NCBI RefSeq assembly: GCF_004135205.1
Contig: NZ_CP035490.1
Coordinates: 5,943,501 to 6,007,500, forward strand
Source: Hahella sp. KA22
GTDB lineage: Bacteria > Pseudomonadota > Gammaproteobacteria > Pseudomonadales > Oleiphilaceae
DNA length: 64,000 bases
Reading direction: 5' to 3'
Under the pieces are notes generated by a model. It made no database searches. It saw only the letters and a list, made by a program, of their open reading frames with translations, and was not told the origin of the DNA. Every line of letters begins with the position of its first letter. The first letter of the stretch is position 1. The position numbers and the translations under genes were made by a program. Below, in pieces: positions 1-10,653 of the stretch.

Positions 1-2
1 TC

Positions 3-1079
3 AACAGCAGCCACCAACATTCAGGCGGGCAACAAGTCGCCCTGTTCAATGCGATCGCAGCCTATGCAAAGCACATTGAAACGCCTGAAGCGCTAGCAGG
101 CGCCATCGAGCGCATCGCTCACAAGCACACGAGCTTCAATATCCAGCCCGCGCAGTATGATATTGTCGGCCATCACCTGCTGGAAACGTTGCAAGAGCTG
201 CTCGGCGACGCATTTACGCCAGAAATAAGAGACGCCTGGACCAAGGCCTATCAGTTTCTCGCCAGCATTTTTATTGCGAAGGAAGGCGAGCTATATCAGA
301 CGCGCGTCAGCGCCCAAGGGGGCTGGAAAGGAACTAGAACGTTTATCGTGCAGTCAAAACAAAAGGAGTCCGAGCTGGTGACCAGTTTTGTGATGGCGCC
401 CAAGGATGGCGGCCCCGTCATCGACTTTCAACCGGGCCAGTACATCGGCGTCAAGGTCAAACCCACCACTGAGGGTTATGCGCAGATTCGTCAGTACTCT
501 CTGTCGGCAGCGCCTAACGGCGCCACCTATCGCATTTCCGTGAAACGGGAGTCCGGAGAACAGCCTGGGCTGGTGTCCAACTATCTGCATGATCATGTTC
601 AAGAGGGAGATTCACTGGAACTCATGGCGCCCGCTGGCGACTTTGTTCTACATGAGGAAGGCGGCCGCCCCACCGTCCTGATTTCCGCCGGCGTCGGCCT
701 GACGCCCATGATGTCCATGCTGGAACGTTTGAGCGCAACAGACGACGAGGCGCCGATTCACTATCTGCACGCCTGCGAAAACGGCGCTCAGCACAGCTTC
801 AAGCATCGCCTGGGCGACTTGTTGGGTAAGAAGAAAAACCTGTCCGTGCATGTCTGGTATCGCGAGCCCCGCAGCGAGGATCAACCGGATCACGACTATC
901 ATGCGCAGGGTCTGATGGATATTCCCAGTGTTGCGGCAACGCTTCCGCTAGAGCAGGCCCGCTTCTACCTGTGCGGACCCACGCCATTCATGGCCATGGC
1001 GAAACAGCAGTTACTGTCATGCGGCGTGGATGCTGAACGCATCCACTATGAAGTATTTGGTCCGCACAGCGACCTGTAA
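3..1079 (+). CDS. hmp: Flavohemoprotein (nitric oxide dioxygenase), 5'-truncated by window edge
   Basis: The frame is open from the first bases of the window, so the gene begins upstream; 358 codons are visible, against about 396 residues for E. coli Hmp. The visible start is the end of the globin domain, with the proximal haem histidine in the KHTSF motif. The ferredoxin-reductase part follows: FAD-binding RQYSLS, then NAD-binding GVGLTPMMS and CGPTPFM. The family oxidises NO to nitrate using O2 and NAD(P)H in the cytoplasm and protects against nitrosative stress. The gene converges on flgT with a 25-bp gap. The family assignment is secure; only the N-terminus is unseen. Confidence 0.95.
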   Translation, partial: NSSHQHSGGQQVALFNAIAAYAKHIETPEALAGAIERIAHKHTSFNIQPAQYDIVGHHLLETLQELLGDAFTPEIRDAWTKAYQFLASIFIAKEGELYQTRVSAQGGWKGTRTFIVQSKQKESELVTSFVMAPKDGGPVIDFQPGQYIGVKVKPTTEGYAQIRQYSLSAAPNGATYRISVKRESGEQPGLVSNYLHDHVQEGDSLELMAPAGDFVLHEEGGRPTVLISAGVGLTPMMSMLERLSATDDEAPIHYLHACENGAQHSFKHRLGDLLGKKKNLSVHVWYREPRSEDQPDHDYHAQGLMDIPSVAATLPLEQARFYLCGPTPFMAMAKQQLLSCGVDAERIHYEVFGPHSDL

Positions 1080-1104
1080 GCCAGTCTGGGTATACAAGTA
1101 CAGA

Positions 1105-2334
1105 TCACCAGCGGATCAGGACATCGTCCATCTGAATGTTCAGACGGGTGGGGTCGATATTCAGGCGGCCAATAGAAAATTCAGGCTGCACCTGATCCAC
1201 CTGCAAGGCCAGCTTAACATCACGCAGCTCGGTCCCCTGAAACCGGGTTGCGTCAAACAGCTGGCGCGAACGATAGATCTGGAATGTATCTCCGGGGCGG
1301 ATGCCTGCGTTGGCGCCCGCCTCAAACATAATCTGACGCCCTTCCACTCGCGAGATGCGGGTCATGAACGGCTGACAGGACACATTATCTTCAATGTCCC
1401 CCGCCATGTTCATCAGCGCTCGCTTCACCGCCCTGCCGTATTCCATCTGATTGAACCCGGCGGACAACAAACCATACTGCTCATCCGCCCGCGCCTCCCA
1501 ATCGGCGCCAGTGCGGTAGCGCTTCTGAAACAATATCGCGCCACTGAAACCATCATGGATAAACATCTCCACATCGAATACCCGGTAGGTATCCTTCAGT
1601 CCGACAAAGCGCAGCGTATTATTAAGAACGGAGCGTTTCAGCCCTTCCGGGTCGCGCAGGGTAATATTCCTGACCACGCCGGACACCACAAACTGCACGC
1701 CCAGATCCCGCGACGCCGCCACCGCTTTGGTTAACGTGCGCTGCTCCGTCTCATGGGTCGGCGCATTAGCGAGTTCATCGTACAGATGCAACTGGCTGGC
1801 CTCATGCACCGCCAGACGCGGCGAGGACTGCAAAAGCTGATTGAGATAACTGGGTATGTCCCGCTCCACGCCATACAAGCCGCCGACGGAGGCTTGTCGA
1901 GGGTCTTGCAGAGAGAAAGACAACAGCGCGAGTTTGCGTCGATACGTATTCACGGAAGCGCCGTCGCACAATGGCTGCTCGTACATGTCCGCATCTACGG
2001 TTAGCACCAAAGTATCGTCTTCCACCTCTTCGCTGACTGGAACAACTCGCTTGGCTTTGGCGCGACTGCTGACGCTCACGCTGGATTGGGTTAAACGCCC
2101 CAACTCCATCTGATCAGTGCTGGAGACCTCCGCTCCAAACATCAGCGCCGCCTGCCGCAAAGCGTCTTCCTGCGCCACCTTGCGCGCCTGCTGGTAATCG
2201 CCACCGTATATCAAAGACCTCCCCGTGACCCGCACCCACTCTGCATGCGCCGCTCCAGCACCCAAAGTCAGCAGCAATCCGAGTGCGCCGGACAACGACA
2301 GCATCGACAGTCTTCGGTTGAATAACAGCATCAT
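1105..2334 (-). CDS. flgT: Flagellar assembly protein FlgT (H-ring)
   Basis: A 409-residue exported protein. It has a signal peptide (hydrophobic LSLSGALGLLLTLG, cleavage after AHA near residue 31). The N-terminal domain is rich in VTGRSLIYGGDYQQA and AQEDALRQAAL motifs typical of FlgT/LPP20-type proteins, followed by middle and C-terminal domains. In Vibrio, FlgT forms the H ring around the basal body of sodium-driven polar flagella. It lies 16 bp downstream of a FlgP-like lipoprotein gene, matching the flgOP/flgT association of Vibrio. No flgO is seen in the window. Confidence 0.85.
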   Translation of the reverse strand: MMLLFNRRLSMLSLSGALGLLLTLGAGAAHAEWVRVTGRSLIYGGDYQQARKVAQEDALRQAALMFGAEVSSTDQMELGRLTQSSVSVSSRAKAKRVVPVSEEVEDDTLVLTVDADMYEQPLCDGASVNTYRRKLALLSFSLQDPRQASVGGLYGVERDIPSYLNQLLQSSPRLAVHEASQLHLYDELANAPTHETEQRTLTKAVAASRDLGVQFVVSGVVRNITLRDPEGLKRSVLNNTLRFVGLKDTYRVFDVEMFIHDGFSGAILFQKRYRTGADWEARADEQYGLLSAGFNQMEYGRAVKRALMNMAGDIEDNVSCQPFMTRISRVEGRQIMFEAGANAGIRPGDTFQIYRSRQLFDATRFQGTELRDVKLALQVDQVQPEFSIGRLNIDPTRLNIQMDDVLIRW

Positions 2335-2350
2335 GACAGGCCCCCGCGTT

Positions 2351-2929
2351 TCACTTCTTCACATCGCCATCCAGAAAGTACAGCCCCGTTCCTGTGCTGC
2401 TTCCCGCCGCGCCCGCCGGAGAGTCCATGCTTGCGCGCAAGTCCGGGTCGCTATGGGGCAACGGCATACGGCACTCTTCGGTGTAGCGGAAGTAGTTGAC
2501 GTTGGTCAGGCAGCGGCGAAATCTTGCCTCCAGCACGACCTCCAGTACGGTCTCAAATCCGCCGCCCTGCAACTCGGACACGCTCATCACCCTGGCGCCG
2601 CGAATCACGCTGTCCACCATGGTTTTGAAGCCGTCATTCTGCATCACCAGCGCTTCCACTGTGGAAGAACCGTAGATGACCGTCCCGTAGATACGCTCCG
2701 CCAGAGCGCGATAGGCGTCCAGCTTCGACGCGCGCATCGCCAGCAGGCGGTGACGCTGGGAGGTAGCGTGGCGGGGGTCCTCATAGGTGGCGTACCCTGA
2801 CACCCTCACCACGATGGGATCTTTGCCGATATTGTCGTCGATGGGCTCTTGCTTCTGACCATACAGGCCACAGGCCGACAACAGGCTGGCGAGCGCCGCC
2901 AATACAACTGCTTGAATCTGCTTACTCAC
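2351..2929 (-). CDS. flgP: FlgP-like outer-membrane lipoprotein (LPP20 family)
   Basis: The open frame reaches 3040, but I place the start at a GTG at 2929. That gives a clean lipoprotein signal (VSKQIQAVVLAALASLLSAC, Cys20) with a GAGGG ribosome site just upstream; the longer form would bury the signal. The mature protein has the FlgP/LPP20 core: VVRVSGYATY, then a run ending LLAMRASKLDAYRALAE, and ARVMSVSEL. FlgP is an outer-membrane lipoprotein required for motility in Vibrio and Campylobacter. It is the first gene of a two-gene operon with flgT. Confidence 0.8.
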   Translation of the reverse strand: MSKQIQAVVLAALASLLSACGLYGQKQEPIDDNIGKDPIVVRVSGYATYEDPRHATSQRHRLLAMRASKLDAYRALAERIYGTVIYGSSTVEALVMQNDGFKTMVDSVIRGARVMSVSELQGGGFETVLEVVLEARFRRCLTNVNYFRYTEECRMPLPHSDPDLRASMDSPAGAAGSSTGTGLYFLDGDVKK

Positions 2930-3220
2930 GCTGGAAGCCCTCAGTACCAATACAATTCCTGCGGCGACGTCCGAAGACGCACGCGTTGTATAGAGTCTTA
3001 TAGAAAAGTTCGTGCCAAGACGACCAAAAGAGCGGAGCAATAAATAAAATTACATTAACAATCAGACTATTAGGCGAGTTCTTGATGATCTCTTATGCGG
3101 CGCTGGGCAAACTCATGCGCCCATATAGCGGAACGATCTTGCCTCACCCGTCAGGCGACCTTGTGACCCCTGGTCATTCCAAGTAACCTACCCTTTCAAC
3201 CATTACCTATTCGAGACCCT

Positions 3221-4489
3221 ATGCAACGATATTTAGTGGGCGGAGCTGTACGTGACGCCTTACTTGGCCTGCCTGTCAAAGACCGCGACTGGGTCGTGGT
3301 TGGCTCTACCCCTGAGCAGATGCTGGAACAAGGATATCAGCAGGTCGGCGCGGACTTTCCTGTGTTTCTACACCCCGACAGCAAAGAGGAACACGCCCTC
3401 GCCCGCACGGAGCGTAAAAACGGCAAGGGCTATACGGGCTTTATCTGCGACTTTTCTCCGGATATTTCTCTGGAAGACGATTTGCTGCGGCGCGATCTGA
3501 CGATCAACGCCATGGCCATGGACGACGACGGCGCTCTGGTGGACCCCTTCAACGGACGCCAGGACCTGGAAGCGCGCATTCTGCGCCACGTTTCCCCCGC
3601 CTTTACCGAAGATCCCCTGCGTGTGCTGCGGGTCGCCCGTTTCGCCTCCCGTTACGCCGATCTTGGCTTCACTGTCGCCCCGGAAACTTTACAACTCATG
3701 CAGGACATTCAGGCTTCGGGAGAACTGAAAGCACTGACTGCGGAGCGCGTATGGCAGGAAACCGTGCGCGCCCTGGGACAAAAACAGCCTCGCGTTTACT
3801 TTCAAGTGCTGAAAGACGCCCACGCATTGCAGGATATTTTCCCCGAATTAAACGCCTTGTTCGGCGTGCCGCAAACGCCGCAATACCACCCGGAAGTGGA
3901 CACCGGCCTGCATAGCCTGATGGCGTTGGAGCAAGCCTGCCTGTTGAGCGAGCGTGAAGAAGTGCGCTTCGCCGCCCTGATACATGATCTGGGCAAAGGC
4001 GTCACGCCACAGGAGGAATGGCCCAAGCATCATAACCATGAAGCGGCCGGGGTCGACCTCGTGAAAGCGCTGACGGAGCGGGTCAAAGCGCCGAAGCTGT
4101 TTAAAGAACTGGCTCTGATGGCCTGCCAGTATCATACCCATTGCCATCGCGCTCTGGAGTTGCGCGCCAACACCCTGGTGAAGCTGCTGCAGTCCTGCGA
4201 CGCCTGGCGCCGGCCGGATCGTTTCGAACTGTTCTTGCTCGCCTGCGAGGCGGACGCCCGTGGCCGTACTGGATGGGAGCAAAAGCCTTATCCTCAGGCG
4301 GACTATCTACGCGGCGTCCTGGAGGCGTGTCAGCAGATCCAGCCGCAGGAACTGGTGGCCCAGGGTTATACCGGCGCCAGGCTGGGAGAGGAAATTCAGC
4401 GCCGCCGCATCAGCGCGGTTAAACGCTTCAAGCGCGACTATGCGCCAGAGACATACGAGGATGACGACGCAGACGACAGCTTGACCTGA
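3221..4489 (+). CDS. cca: Multifunctional CCA-adding tRNA nucleotidyltransferase
   Basis: A 422-residue class II CCA enzyme that adds or repairs the 3' CCA of tRNAs without a template. The nucleotidyltransferase head shows [11 protein letters not shown] (residues 6-16), the metal-binding KDRDWVVVG and [10 protein letters not shown], followed by the [11 protein letters not shown] neck motif. The C-terminal HD domain (ALIHDLGKG) is the phosphohydrolase part found in gammaproteobacterial Cca. Length is typical (about 410-420). The start ATG at 3221 is the first in frame and begins exactly at the conserved [12 protein letters not shown]. It is a single-gene unit divergent from flgP. Confidence 0.96.
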   Translation: MQRYLVGGAVRDALLGLPVKDRDWVVVGSTPEQMLEQGYQQVGADFPVFLHPDSKEEHALARTERKNGKGYTGFICDFSPDISLEDDLLRRDLTINAMAMDDDGALVDPFNGRQDLEARILRHVSPAFTEDPLRVLRVARFASRYADLGFTVAPETLQLMQDIQASGELKALTAERVWQETVRALGQKQPRVYFQVLKDAHALQDIFPELNALFGVPQTPQYHPEVDTGLHSLMALEQACLLSEREEVRFAALIHDLGKGVTPQEEWPKHHNHEAAGVDLVKALTERVKAPKLFKELALMACQYHTHCHRALELRANTLVKLLQSCDAWRRPDRFELFLLACEADARGRTGWEQKPYPQADYLRGVLEACQQIQPQELVAQGYTGARLGEEIQRRRISAVKRFKRDYAPETYEDDDADDSLT

Positions 4490-4645
4490 CTCAAGCCGGC
4501 GGACGATTGCCTGCATCTTCGACCAAAGCGTTATTATAAAAAACAACATCAATAAGTATGCTCATCCTCCAGGCCCGGAAACGTCAACGCCTTGAGGATG
4601 ACAAAGCATCAGTTCACACACTGACGGATTGAAAGGAGATTTCAT

Positions 4646-5824
4646 ATGAAGAAGGTCGTCATTGTCGCCGCCACCCGCACCCCCGTGGGCGCATTCGGCG
4701 GTTCCCTCGCCACGCTCAGCGCCGACCAACTGGGATCGGCGGTGATTAAAAAGTTACTGGAGCAAACCGGCGTCGATCCCGCCAAAGTCGATGAAGTGCT
4801 GCTCGGTCAGGTGCTTACCGCAGGCTGCGGCCAAAACCCCGCGCGTCAGGCCTCCATCAATGCCGGCCTGCCCAACTCCACCCCCGCCATGACGATTAAT
4901 AAAGTCTGCGGTTCTGGTTTGAAAGCCATACATTTGGCGGCCCAATCCATCATGCTCGGCGACGCCGACATCGTGATCGCCGGCGGCCAGGAAAATATGA
5001 GCCAGGCGCCCCATGTGCTGCCAAAGTCCCGCGATGGCCAGCGTATGGGCAATTGGACGCTGGAAGACTCCATGATAAAAGACGGCCTCTGGGATGCGTT
5101 TAACGATTACCACATGGGCGTCACGGCGGAGAATATCGTCGAGAAGTACGGCATCAGCCGCGAAGAGCAAGACGCCTTCGCCGCTCAATCCCAACAAAAA
5201 GCGGAAGCCGCGCAGAAAACAGACCGATTCAAAGACGAAATCTGCGCCATTAGCGTACCGCAACGCAAAGGCGATCCAATCATCGTCGACAAGGATGAAA
5301 ATCCAAGACCAGGAATCACAGCGGAATCGCTGGGCAAATTGAGAGCCGCCTTCAAAAAAGATGGAACCGTCACCGCAGGCAACGCCTCTTCCCTGAACGA
5401 CGGCGCCGCAGCGGTCATGCTGTGCAGCGAAGAAAAAGCCAAAGAGCTTGGCTTGACGTCCATCGCCACCATCGCCGCTTACGCTAACGCGGGGGTTGAT
5501 CCCAGCATCATGGGCGTCGGTCCGGTCACCGCCACCCGCCGCTGCCTGAACAAAGCCGGCTGGAGCGTGGACGAACTGGACCTGGTCGAAGCCAACGAAG
5601 CCTTCGCCGCCCAGGCCATTGCGGTGAATCGCGATATGGAATGGGACACCGCCAGAGTGAACGTTAACGGCGGCGCCATCGCCCTGGGTCACCCCATCGG
5701 CGCGTCCGGCTGTCGCATCCTGGTCACCCTGCTGCACGAAATGATCAAGCGCGACGCCAAGAAAGGTCTGGCCACACTGTGTATCGGCGGCGGCATGGGC
5801 GTAGCGCTGGCGGTAGAGAGATAA
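4646..5824 (+). CDS. atoB: Acetyl-CoA C-acetyltransferase (thiolase)
   Basis: A 392-residue biosynthetic-type thiolase that condenses two acetyl-CoA to acetoacetyl-CoA, feeding PHB, ketone-body or short-chain fatty-acid metabolism. The acyl-accepting Cys88 is in [10 protein letters not shown], the His in [14 protein letters not shown], and the second catalytic Cys in LCIGGGMG near the C-terminus. A strong AAGGAGA site sits 7 bases before the ATG, and a rho-independent terminator follows. No phaB or phaC is adjacent, so atoB versus phaA naming is not settled by context. Confidence 0.93.
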   Translation: MKKVVIVAATRTPVGAFGGSLATLSADQLGSAVIKKLLEQTGVDPAKVDEVLLGQVLTAGCGQNPARQASINAGLPNSTPAMTINKVCGSGLKAIHLAAQSIMLGDADIVIAGGQENMSQAPHVLPKSRDGQRMGNWTLEDSMIKDGLWDAFNDYHMGVTAENIVEKYGISREEQDAFAAQSQQKAEAAQKTDRFKDEICAISVPQRKGDPIIVDKDENPRPGITAESLGKLRAAFKKDGTVTAGNASSLNDGAAAVMLCSEEKAKELGLTSIATIAAYANAGVDPSIMGVGPVTATRRCLNKAGWSVDELDLVEANEAFAAQAIAVNRDMEWDTARVNVNGGAIALGHPIGASGCRILVTLLHEMIKRDAKKGLATLCIGGGMGVALAVER

Positions 5825-5849
5825 TCACCTCATCTCGCACTCACTATAG

Positions 5850-5876
5850 GCCTCCTCTTTCATAGGGGAGGTTTTC
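5850..5876 (+). terminator. Rho-independent terminator of the thiolase gene
   Basis: A 7-bp stem (CCTCCTC paired with GGGGAGG, one G-T pair) closes a short TTTCATA loop and is followed by TTTT, 26 bp after the thiolase stop. Confidence 0.75.
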
Positions 5877-6046
5877 ATCTCAGCCTTTACGCTCTACGAC
5901 AAAGACATCCGATAGAGACACCGCTTAACAGGGACAAACGGCAGGCGTGCTCGCCAGCTTAAATGCGGAATAAGTGCAGGATATAAGGACGAGAAAGGAA
6001 ATGTGAGTAGAGGAGAGGAGAGGAAATGAGATGAGAGGAAAATAAA

Positions 6047-6100
6047 GTCTGTGGTCGAGAAGCCCGCATGGCTGCGCAGCTTCTCCGTCCGACCACAGAC
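6047..6100 (-). terminator. Terminator hairpin of the proVWX operon
   Basis: Perfect 11-bp arms (GTCTGTGGTCG and CGACCACAGAC) enclose a second inner stem (GAAGC/GCTTC). Read on the minus strand the hairpin lies just after the proX stop and is followed by a T-rich tract, TTTATTTT. Upstream of it (about 5985-6046) is a purine-rich stretch of repeated GAGGA units with no gene. Confidence 0.75.
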
Positions 6101-6113
6101 GCCGGTTCAGAAC

Positions 6114-7121
6114 TTACTTGGCCGCAGCACGAGCCTGCTCCAACCAGCCGTCAAATTTCTTCTGATTGGCTTTGATCCAACCGTCCGCATGGCGCTCGAT
6201 TTCCGCAGCGCTGTCTTCGCCATCACGCATACGCAGGTTTTGCGCGCTGATATCGTTAGCGCTGATTTTCATAATGGAAAACAGCTTGGCCGCCGCAGGA
6301 TTGCTCTTAGCGAACTCAAGGTTGGCGACGATGCGCTGATTGTTCGCCTGGAAGCCGTAGTTGCTGCCGTCTGGCAAGCTGGTGTCGATGTCTTTGCGTT
6401 CACCCGGCAAAGAAGAAAACGGCACTTGCAACCAGACTACGTCTTTGCCGGGAACCATCACGCCGCTGACCCAGTAAGGCGTCCAAGTGTAGTACAACAC
6501 CGGCTGCCCCTGCTTGTAGCGGGCGATGGTGTCCGCGATGATGGCGGAATAGCTGCCCTGGTTATGAGCCACGGTCTTACGTAAACCGTATGCGTCCAAG
6601 TGATGCTCGATGACTTTTTCGCAGCCCCATCCGGGGTTACAGCCAGCCAGATCCGCTTTGCCGTCGCCATCTGCGTCAAACAACTTGGCGAGCTTTGGAT
6701 CTTGCAGCTGCTTGATGTTCTTGATGCCGTGCTTGTCCGCCGTGGCCTTGTCGATCAGGTAGCCCTGCAGCGCGCCAGAGGAATAGACGCCTTCACGGTA
6801 CAGTTTCTCGTCACCGCCGGCTTTGGTGAAGAAGTCCACGTGCAGCGGGTCCCAGTGATCCGCCATGAATGTACCGTCGCCGTTGGCCAGTGCAACATGG
6901 CCGGTCGCGTATTCGACTTCTTTAATAGGTTTGACGTCATAACCCAGTTTTTCCAGGGCTTTCATGACGAGTAAGGTCTGGAACGTCTCTTCCGCTATGG
7001 AGCTTTTCAGAGGCTGCACCTCCACGCCCTTGCCCGGCATGCTCTCGGCATACGCCGTGAAAGACAGCGCGCCCATAACCAGCGCAGCGAAACAGCTCTT
7101 TATACTTTTCAAGCTCATCAA
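6114..7121 (-). CDS. proX: Glycine betaine/proline ABC transporter, periplasmic binding protein
   Basis: A 335-residue protein with a Sec signal peptide (cleavage near AYA, residue 25). The mature protein follows the E. coli ProX layout closely: [39 protein letters not shown] and [12 protein letters not shown], which carry the tryptophans forming the betaine cage. It captures glycine betaine or proline betaine and delivers it to ProWV under osmotic stress. It is the last gene of the operon, 98 bp after proW; the gap may allow separate translation or processing. The assignment is confident. Confidence 0.95.
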   Translation of the reverse strand: MMSLKSIKSCFAALVMGALSFTAYAESMPGKGVEVQPLKSSIAEETFQTLLVMKALEKLGYDVKPIKEVEYATGHVALANGDGTFMADHWDPLHVDFFTKAGGDEKLYREGVYSSGALQGYLIDKATADKHGIKNIKQLQDPKLAKLFDADGDGKADLAGCNPGWGCEKVIEHHLDAYGLRKTVAHNQGSYSAIIADTIARYKQGQPVLYYTWTPYWVSGVMVPGKDVVWLQVPFSSLPGERKDIDTSLPDGSNYGFQANNQRIVANLEFAKSNPAAAKLFSIMKISANDISAQNLRMRDGEDSAAEIERHADGWIKANQKKFDGWLEQARAAAK

Positions 7122-7219
7122 TTTCTCCTGTTTGTTATCAGTAATTTCGATGACTTATTTATCGAGGGATGAATCAAAGCGACGCGCTTTATACGCGCCG
7201 CCCGATATAAGTTGCGTCG

Positions 7220-8329
7220 TCAGGAGGCCTCTACGGTTTTCCCCATCCAGCGACGCACCAGCCCAACCGGGCCGGCGTCATACCAGTGACGGGTCGGACG
7301 ACTGCGGGCGTCGCGACCCAATGCCTGAGTCATTCGGTCCAGCATAATGGCGAGCAGAACAATGCCAACGCCACCGACTGTCGCCAATCCCATATCGAGA
7401 CGGCCAATTCCGCGTAACACCATTTGTCCCAGACCGCCCACCGCGATCATGGACGCAATAACCACCATGGACAGCGCCAGCATCAGTGTCTGATTGACGC
7501 CCGCCATGATGGTCGGGGTGGCCAATGGCAACTGCACCTTGAACAGAAGCTGACGTGGGCTGGCGCCAAAAGAACGCGCCGCTTCCACCAGATCCTCCGG
7601 CACTTGTCGAATGCCAAGACTGGTCAATCGAATCAGCGGGGGCAAGGCGAAAATAATCGTCACCGCCACGCCCGGCACATTGCCGATGCCAAACAACATG
7701 ACGATGGGCACCAGATAGACAAACGCAGGAGTGGTCTGCATGGCGTCGAGCAATGGCCTCACTGCAGAGGCGGCGCGTTCGCTGCGCGCCAGCCAGATGC
7801 CAGTGGGCAAGCCTATAAGCAGACAGAAAAGAACGGAAGTGAGTACTAACGCCAAGGTCACCATCGCCTCATTCCAGGCGCCGATCAACCCTACCAGAGT
7901 GAGGCTGATAAGCGACCCGACCGCCAATTTACGACCGGATAACTGCCACGCCAACAGTGCGAAAAACAGAATCACAAATGTTGCAGGAATAGCTTGCAGT
8001 CCCGCTTCAATGGAACTGAGCGTGATGTCGATTGGCCAGCGAACGGCCTGAAATACGGGACGAAAATGATTCACCACCCAGTCGAGCCCTTGCTCAACCC
8101 AACTGTCGAGGGGAATCACCGCATCCTGAAAGGGATCGAGAATATCGAAAGGAGTATCTTGTAGCGGCGCATCCGCCGGCGCGTCCAGCCATCCCGCCGC
8201 CGTATCTGCGGCTGGCTCGTTCGCCGTTGCGCCATCACCCGCCGAAGCGCCCCATGGATTGGCGGATGGTTCCGGCGTATCTTCCGTCGGAGTGGACCAG
8301 GGATTGGAAGCTTGTTTATCGTCAGCCAT
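7220..8329 (-). CDS. proW: Glycine betaine/proline ABC transporter, permease
   Basis: A 369-residue inner-membrane permease. The first 115 residues are a hydrophilic, Pro/Ala-rich tail with two NPW motifs ([19 protein letters not shown]) and a [14 protein letters not shown] segment. About six membrane segments follow. The cytoplasmic EAA loop, [20 protein letters not shown], docks the ATPase. A long N-terminal tail is also known for E. coli ProW. The gene is 26 bp after proV. It moves betaine through the membrane powered by ProV. Confidence 0.94.
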   Translation of the reverse strand: MADDKQASNPWSTPTEDTPEPSANPWGASAGDGATANEPAADTAAGWLDAPADAPLQDTPFDILDPFQDAVIPLDSWVEQGLDWVVNHFRPVFQAVRWPIDITLSSIEAGLQAIPATFVILFFALLAWQLSGRKLAVGSLISLTLVGLIGAWNEAMVTLALVLTSVLFCLLIGLPTGIWLARSERAASAVRPLLDAMQTTPAFVYLVPIVMLFGIGNVPGVAVTIIFALPPLIRLTSLGIRQVPEDLVEAARSFGASPRQLLFKVQLPLATPTIMAGVNQTLMLALSMVVIASMIAVGGLGQMVLRGIGRLDMGLATVGGVGIVLLAIMLDRMTQALGRDARSRPTRHWYDAGPVGLVRRWMGKTVEAS

Positions 8330-8355
8330 GAATACCTCTAATAACTATTTCCGGC

Positions 8356-9567
8356 TTACGCCCGGCTATGACCGTTTGCATTGCTGCGATCCAACGCTTC
8401 AAGCAGCGTGGCTTTATTAATAACGCCGGCGTAGCGGCCGTCGGTGTCCACCACAGGGAGGGCGCAGGGCGCCTGCGCAACCGCGCCAATCAAATCGCCC
8501 AATGAGACGTTCGACGTCACCGGCTCCACTTCAGACAAGTAGGCGCTGGTGATTTTCTGCGCCTCCGCCTGACTGCTGGCGCGCAGTGAATCCACCGACA
8601 CAACGCCATGAAACTTCCTATCCGGACCGACTACATAACCAAAATCCCGGTCATGTTCTTTCAAACGCTGCAATGCAGAGCGAACTCCCATCCCTTCTCT
8701 TTCGATTAGAGTAACCTGAGTTTTACGGGCGATATCGCCAGCGCTCAATACGGAGGTGACATCTACGCCGCGGAAGAAGGATTTCACATAGTCATCCGCC
8801 GGATTGTTGAGGATTTCCTCCGGCGTGCCCACTTGCACCACCCGGCCGCCCTCCATAATGGCGATGCGGTCGCCAATACGCATGGCTTCATCGAGGTCGT
8901 GAGAGATGAATATGATGGTGCGTTTGTCATTTTCCTGCAGTTGCAGCAACTGGTCCTGCATTTCCGTACGAATCAGCGGGTCCAGCGCGGAAAATGCCTC
9001 ATCCATCAGCAGGATATGGGGATCATTGGCGAGCGCGCGGGCCAAGCCGACCCGTTGCTGCATGCCTCCGGACAACTCATCCGGGTAACTGTTGGCGTAA
9101 GCGCTCAAACCGACTTTTTCCAGCGCTTCCATGGCCCTGGATTCGCGTTCGGCCAAGGGGACGCTGGATAGCTCAAGGCCAAAAGCGGTGTTTTGCAGGA
9201 CATTGAGGTGAGGCATGAGCGCGAAGGATTGAAACACCATGCTCATTTTGGTGCGGCGGACATTGAGAAGCGCTTCGTCATTCATGGCGATAATGTCTTC
9301 ATCGTCCACCAGAATATTGCCGGAAGATGGCTCAATCAATCGATTAAGCAAACGCACCAACGTTGATTTACCGGAGCCGGACAACCCCATCACAACAAAT
9401 ATCTCGCCTTCCCTGACTTCGAAGTTGGCGTTGCAGACGCCTACCGTCTGCCCGGTTCGGGAAAATATCTCCGACTTATCCACGCCCTGGTTAAGGAGTT
9501 TCAGCGCAGCGTCCGGTTCAGCGCCAAATATCTTGTACAAATTCTTAACAACTAACTTATTTTTCAT
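8356..9567 (-). CDS. proV: Glycine betaine/proline ABC transporter, ATPase with CBS domains
   Basis: The start is set at ATG 9567 ([15 protein letters not shown], matching E. coli ProV), giving 403 residues; the frame's upstream extension to 9657 has no family support. Walker A is GLSGSGKST, the ABC signature LSGGMQQR and Walker [13 protein letters not shown]. The C-terminal 120 residues form two CBS domains, the osmotic or ionic-strength sensor in this family. It is the first gene of proVWX. The long AT-rich upstream region probably holds the osmoregulated promoter. Confidence 0.95.
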   Translation of the reverse strand: MKNKLVVKNLYKIFGAEPDAALKLLNQGVDKSEIFSRTGQTVGVCNANFEVREGEIFVVMGLSGSGKSTLVRLLNRLIEPSSGNILVDDEDIIAMNDEALLNVRRTKMSMVFQSFALMPHLNVLQNTAFGLELSSVPLAERESRAMEALEKVGLSAYANSYPDELSGGMQQRVGLARALANDPHILLMDEAFSALDPLIRTEMQDQLLQLQENDKRTIIFISHDLDEAMRIGDRIAIMEGGRVVQVGTPEEILNNPADDYVKSFFRGVDVTSVLSAGDIARKTQVTLIEREGMGVRSALQRLKEHDRDFGYVVGPDRKFHGVVSVDSLRASSQAEAQKITSAYLSEVEPVTSNVSLGDLIGAVAQAPCALPVVDTDGRYAGVINKATLLEALDRSNANGHSRA

Positions 9568-10110
9568 CAGTGGCTTCTGTTGCTTGTCTATGCCGCCGCG
9601 CCATCCCGGACGCCTTCTGCGGCAAGGGCTCGGCGGCATTGTCAGAAACGCCTCCAATAGGGGTGCGGCTACGCATTATTGTTAGACTCAATTAAAAAAC
9701 AGCTTTCAATTCTAACTAATATTTAAGCATTTAACCAATCCGCACCAATTAGCCACGTTTGGCCGGCAGAAACAAAAACCCTACAAACCGCATAAAATAC
9801 AGACGATTGCCAGATAAATTTAAGTAGTTTTTGCGATAGGATTGCTCAGAAATACGTCTACCAGACAAAGAAACATTACAGAACTCAGAAAAAGTAGTTA
9901 TACAACTAAAATTATTAATACAAACTACTTAAAGCAAGACGAGAGGCATTAGCAGAAGAATACGCAGGTTCGATCCTCAAATGATTGCAGAAAGACCCAG
10001 TAAGAGAAAAAATAGACGCCTTTCGGCGCGCCCAGCCCGCCATGATGAGATAAACGCTTTACTCAAACGCCCCGGAGCCACCGGAGCGCCCAATCAAAAA
10101 GAGCCAGAAC
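9568..10110. promoter_or_regulatory. Divergent AT-rich regulatory region between proV and trmL
   Basis: A 540-bp stretch with no credible gene, much more AT-rich than its flanks. It contains the octamer AAGTAGTT at 9822 and 9892 and its reverse complement AACTACTT at 9923. The last two form an inverted repeat around an A/T-only centre. These are candidate binding sites for a proV regulator; the link is inferred from position only. Confidence 0.4.
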
Positions 10111-10575
10111 GTGCTGAATATTGTTTTATTCCAACCGGAAATCCCGCCTAACACCGGCAATATCATAAGACTCTGCGCAAATTGCGGATTCGCCCTGCAT
10201 CTTATCGAGCCCCTTGGATTCACCTGGGACGACAAGAGATTGCAACGCGCGGGCCTGGACTACCACGAGTACGCGCCAGTAAAACGACATGGGGATTTTC
10301 AACAGTTTTTGGACGATGCGCGCCCCAACAAGGTTTACGCATTATCCACTCGCGGCAAATCCTACTACCACGAAGTGTCCTTCGCGGCGGGAGACGCCTT
10401 GGTATTCGGGCCTGAGACTCGCGGCCTGCCCCAGCAGATGCTGGACGACCTGGGTCCCGAGTCCTGCTTGCGTGTTCCCATGCGACAAGGCAGCCGCAGC
10501 CTCAACCTGTCCAACACCGTCGCGCTGGTATCCTATGAAGCCTGGCGCCAGTTGGGATTCGAAGGCGGGCTTTAA
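10111..10575 (+). CDS. trmL: tRNA (cytidine/uridine-34-2'-O)-methyltransferase
   Basis: A 154-residue SPOUT methyltransferase that 2'-O-methylates the wobble base of tRNA-Leu using SAM. It begins with the typical MLNIVLFQPEIPPNTGNI and shows the knot motifs FGPETRGLP and IPM-like LRVPMRQGSRSLNLSN. Length equals the family norm (about 155). Translation starts at GTG 10111, the only start giving the conserved N-terminus. A bidirectional hairpin follows the stop. Confidence 0.95.
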   Translation: MLNIVLFQPEIPPNTGNIIRLCANCGFALHLIEPLGFTWDDKRLQRAGLDYHEYAPVKRHGDFQQFLDDARPNKVYALSTRGKSYYHEVSFAAGDALVFGPETRGLPQQMLDDLGPESCLRVPMRQGSRSLNLSNTVALVSYEAWRQLGFEGGL

Positions 10576-10582
10576 ACGCGGC

Positions 10583-10604
10583 AAAGCCTCCCGAAGGAGG
10601 CTTT
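10583..10604. terminator. Bidirectional terminator between trmL and ohr
   Basis: A perfect 9-bp stem AAAGCCTCC/GGAGGCTTT with a CGAA tetraloop, 8 bp past the trmL stop. A second, GC-only inverted repeat (GGGCGCCGC at 10610 and GCGGCGCCC at 10637) lies between it and the ohr stop. Confidence 0.7.
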
Positions 10605-10653
10605 ATCCTGGGCGCCGCGTCGAAGCATAGAGCGTAGCGGCGCCCAATCTGAT

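Noticed and set aside
4754..5737. A 327-codon open frame antisense to the thiolase gene
   Set aside because: It mirrors a highly GC-rich coding strand, has Gly/Asp-rich low-complexity translation and no family likeness, whereas the thiolase is unambiguous.
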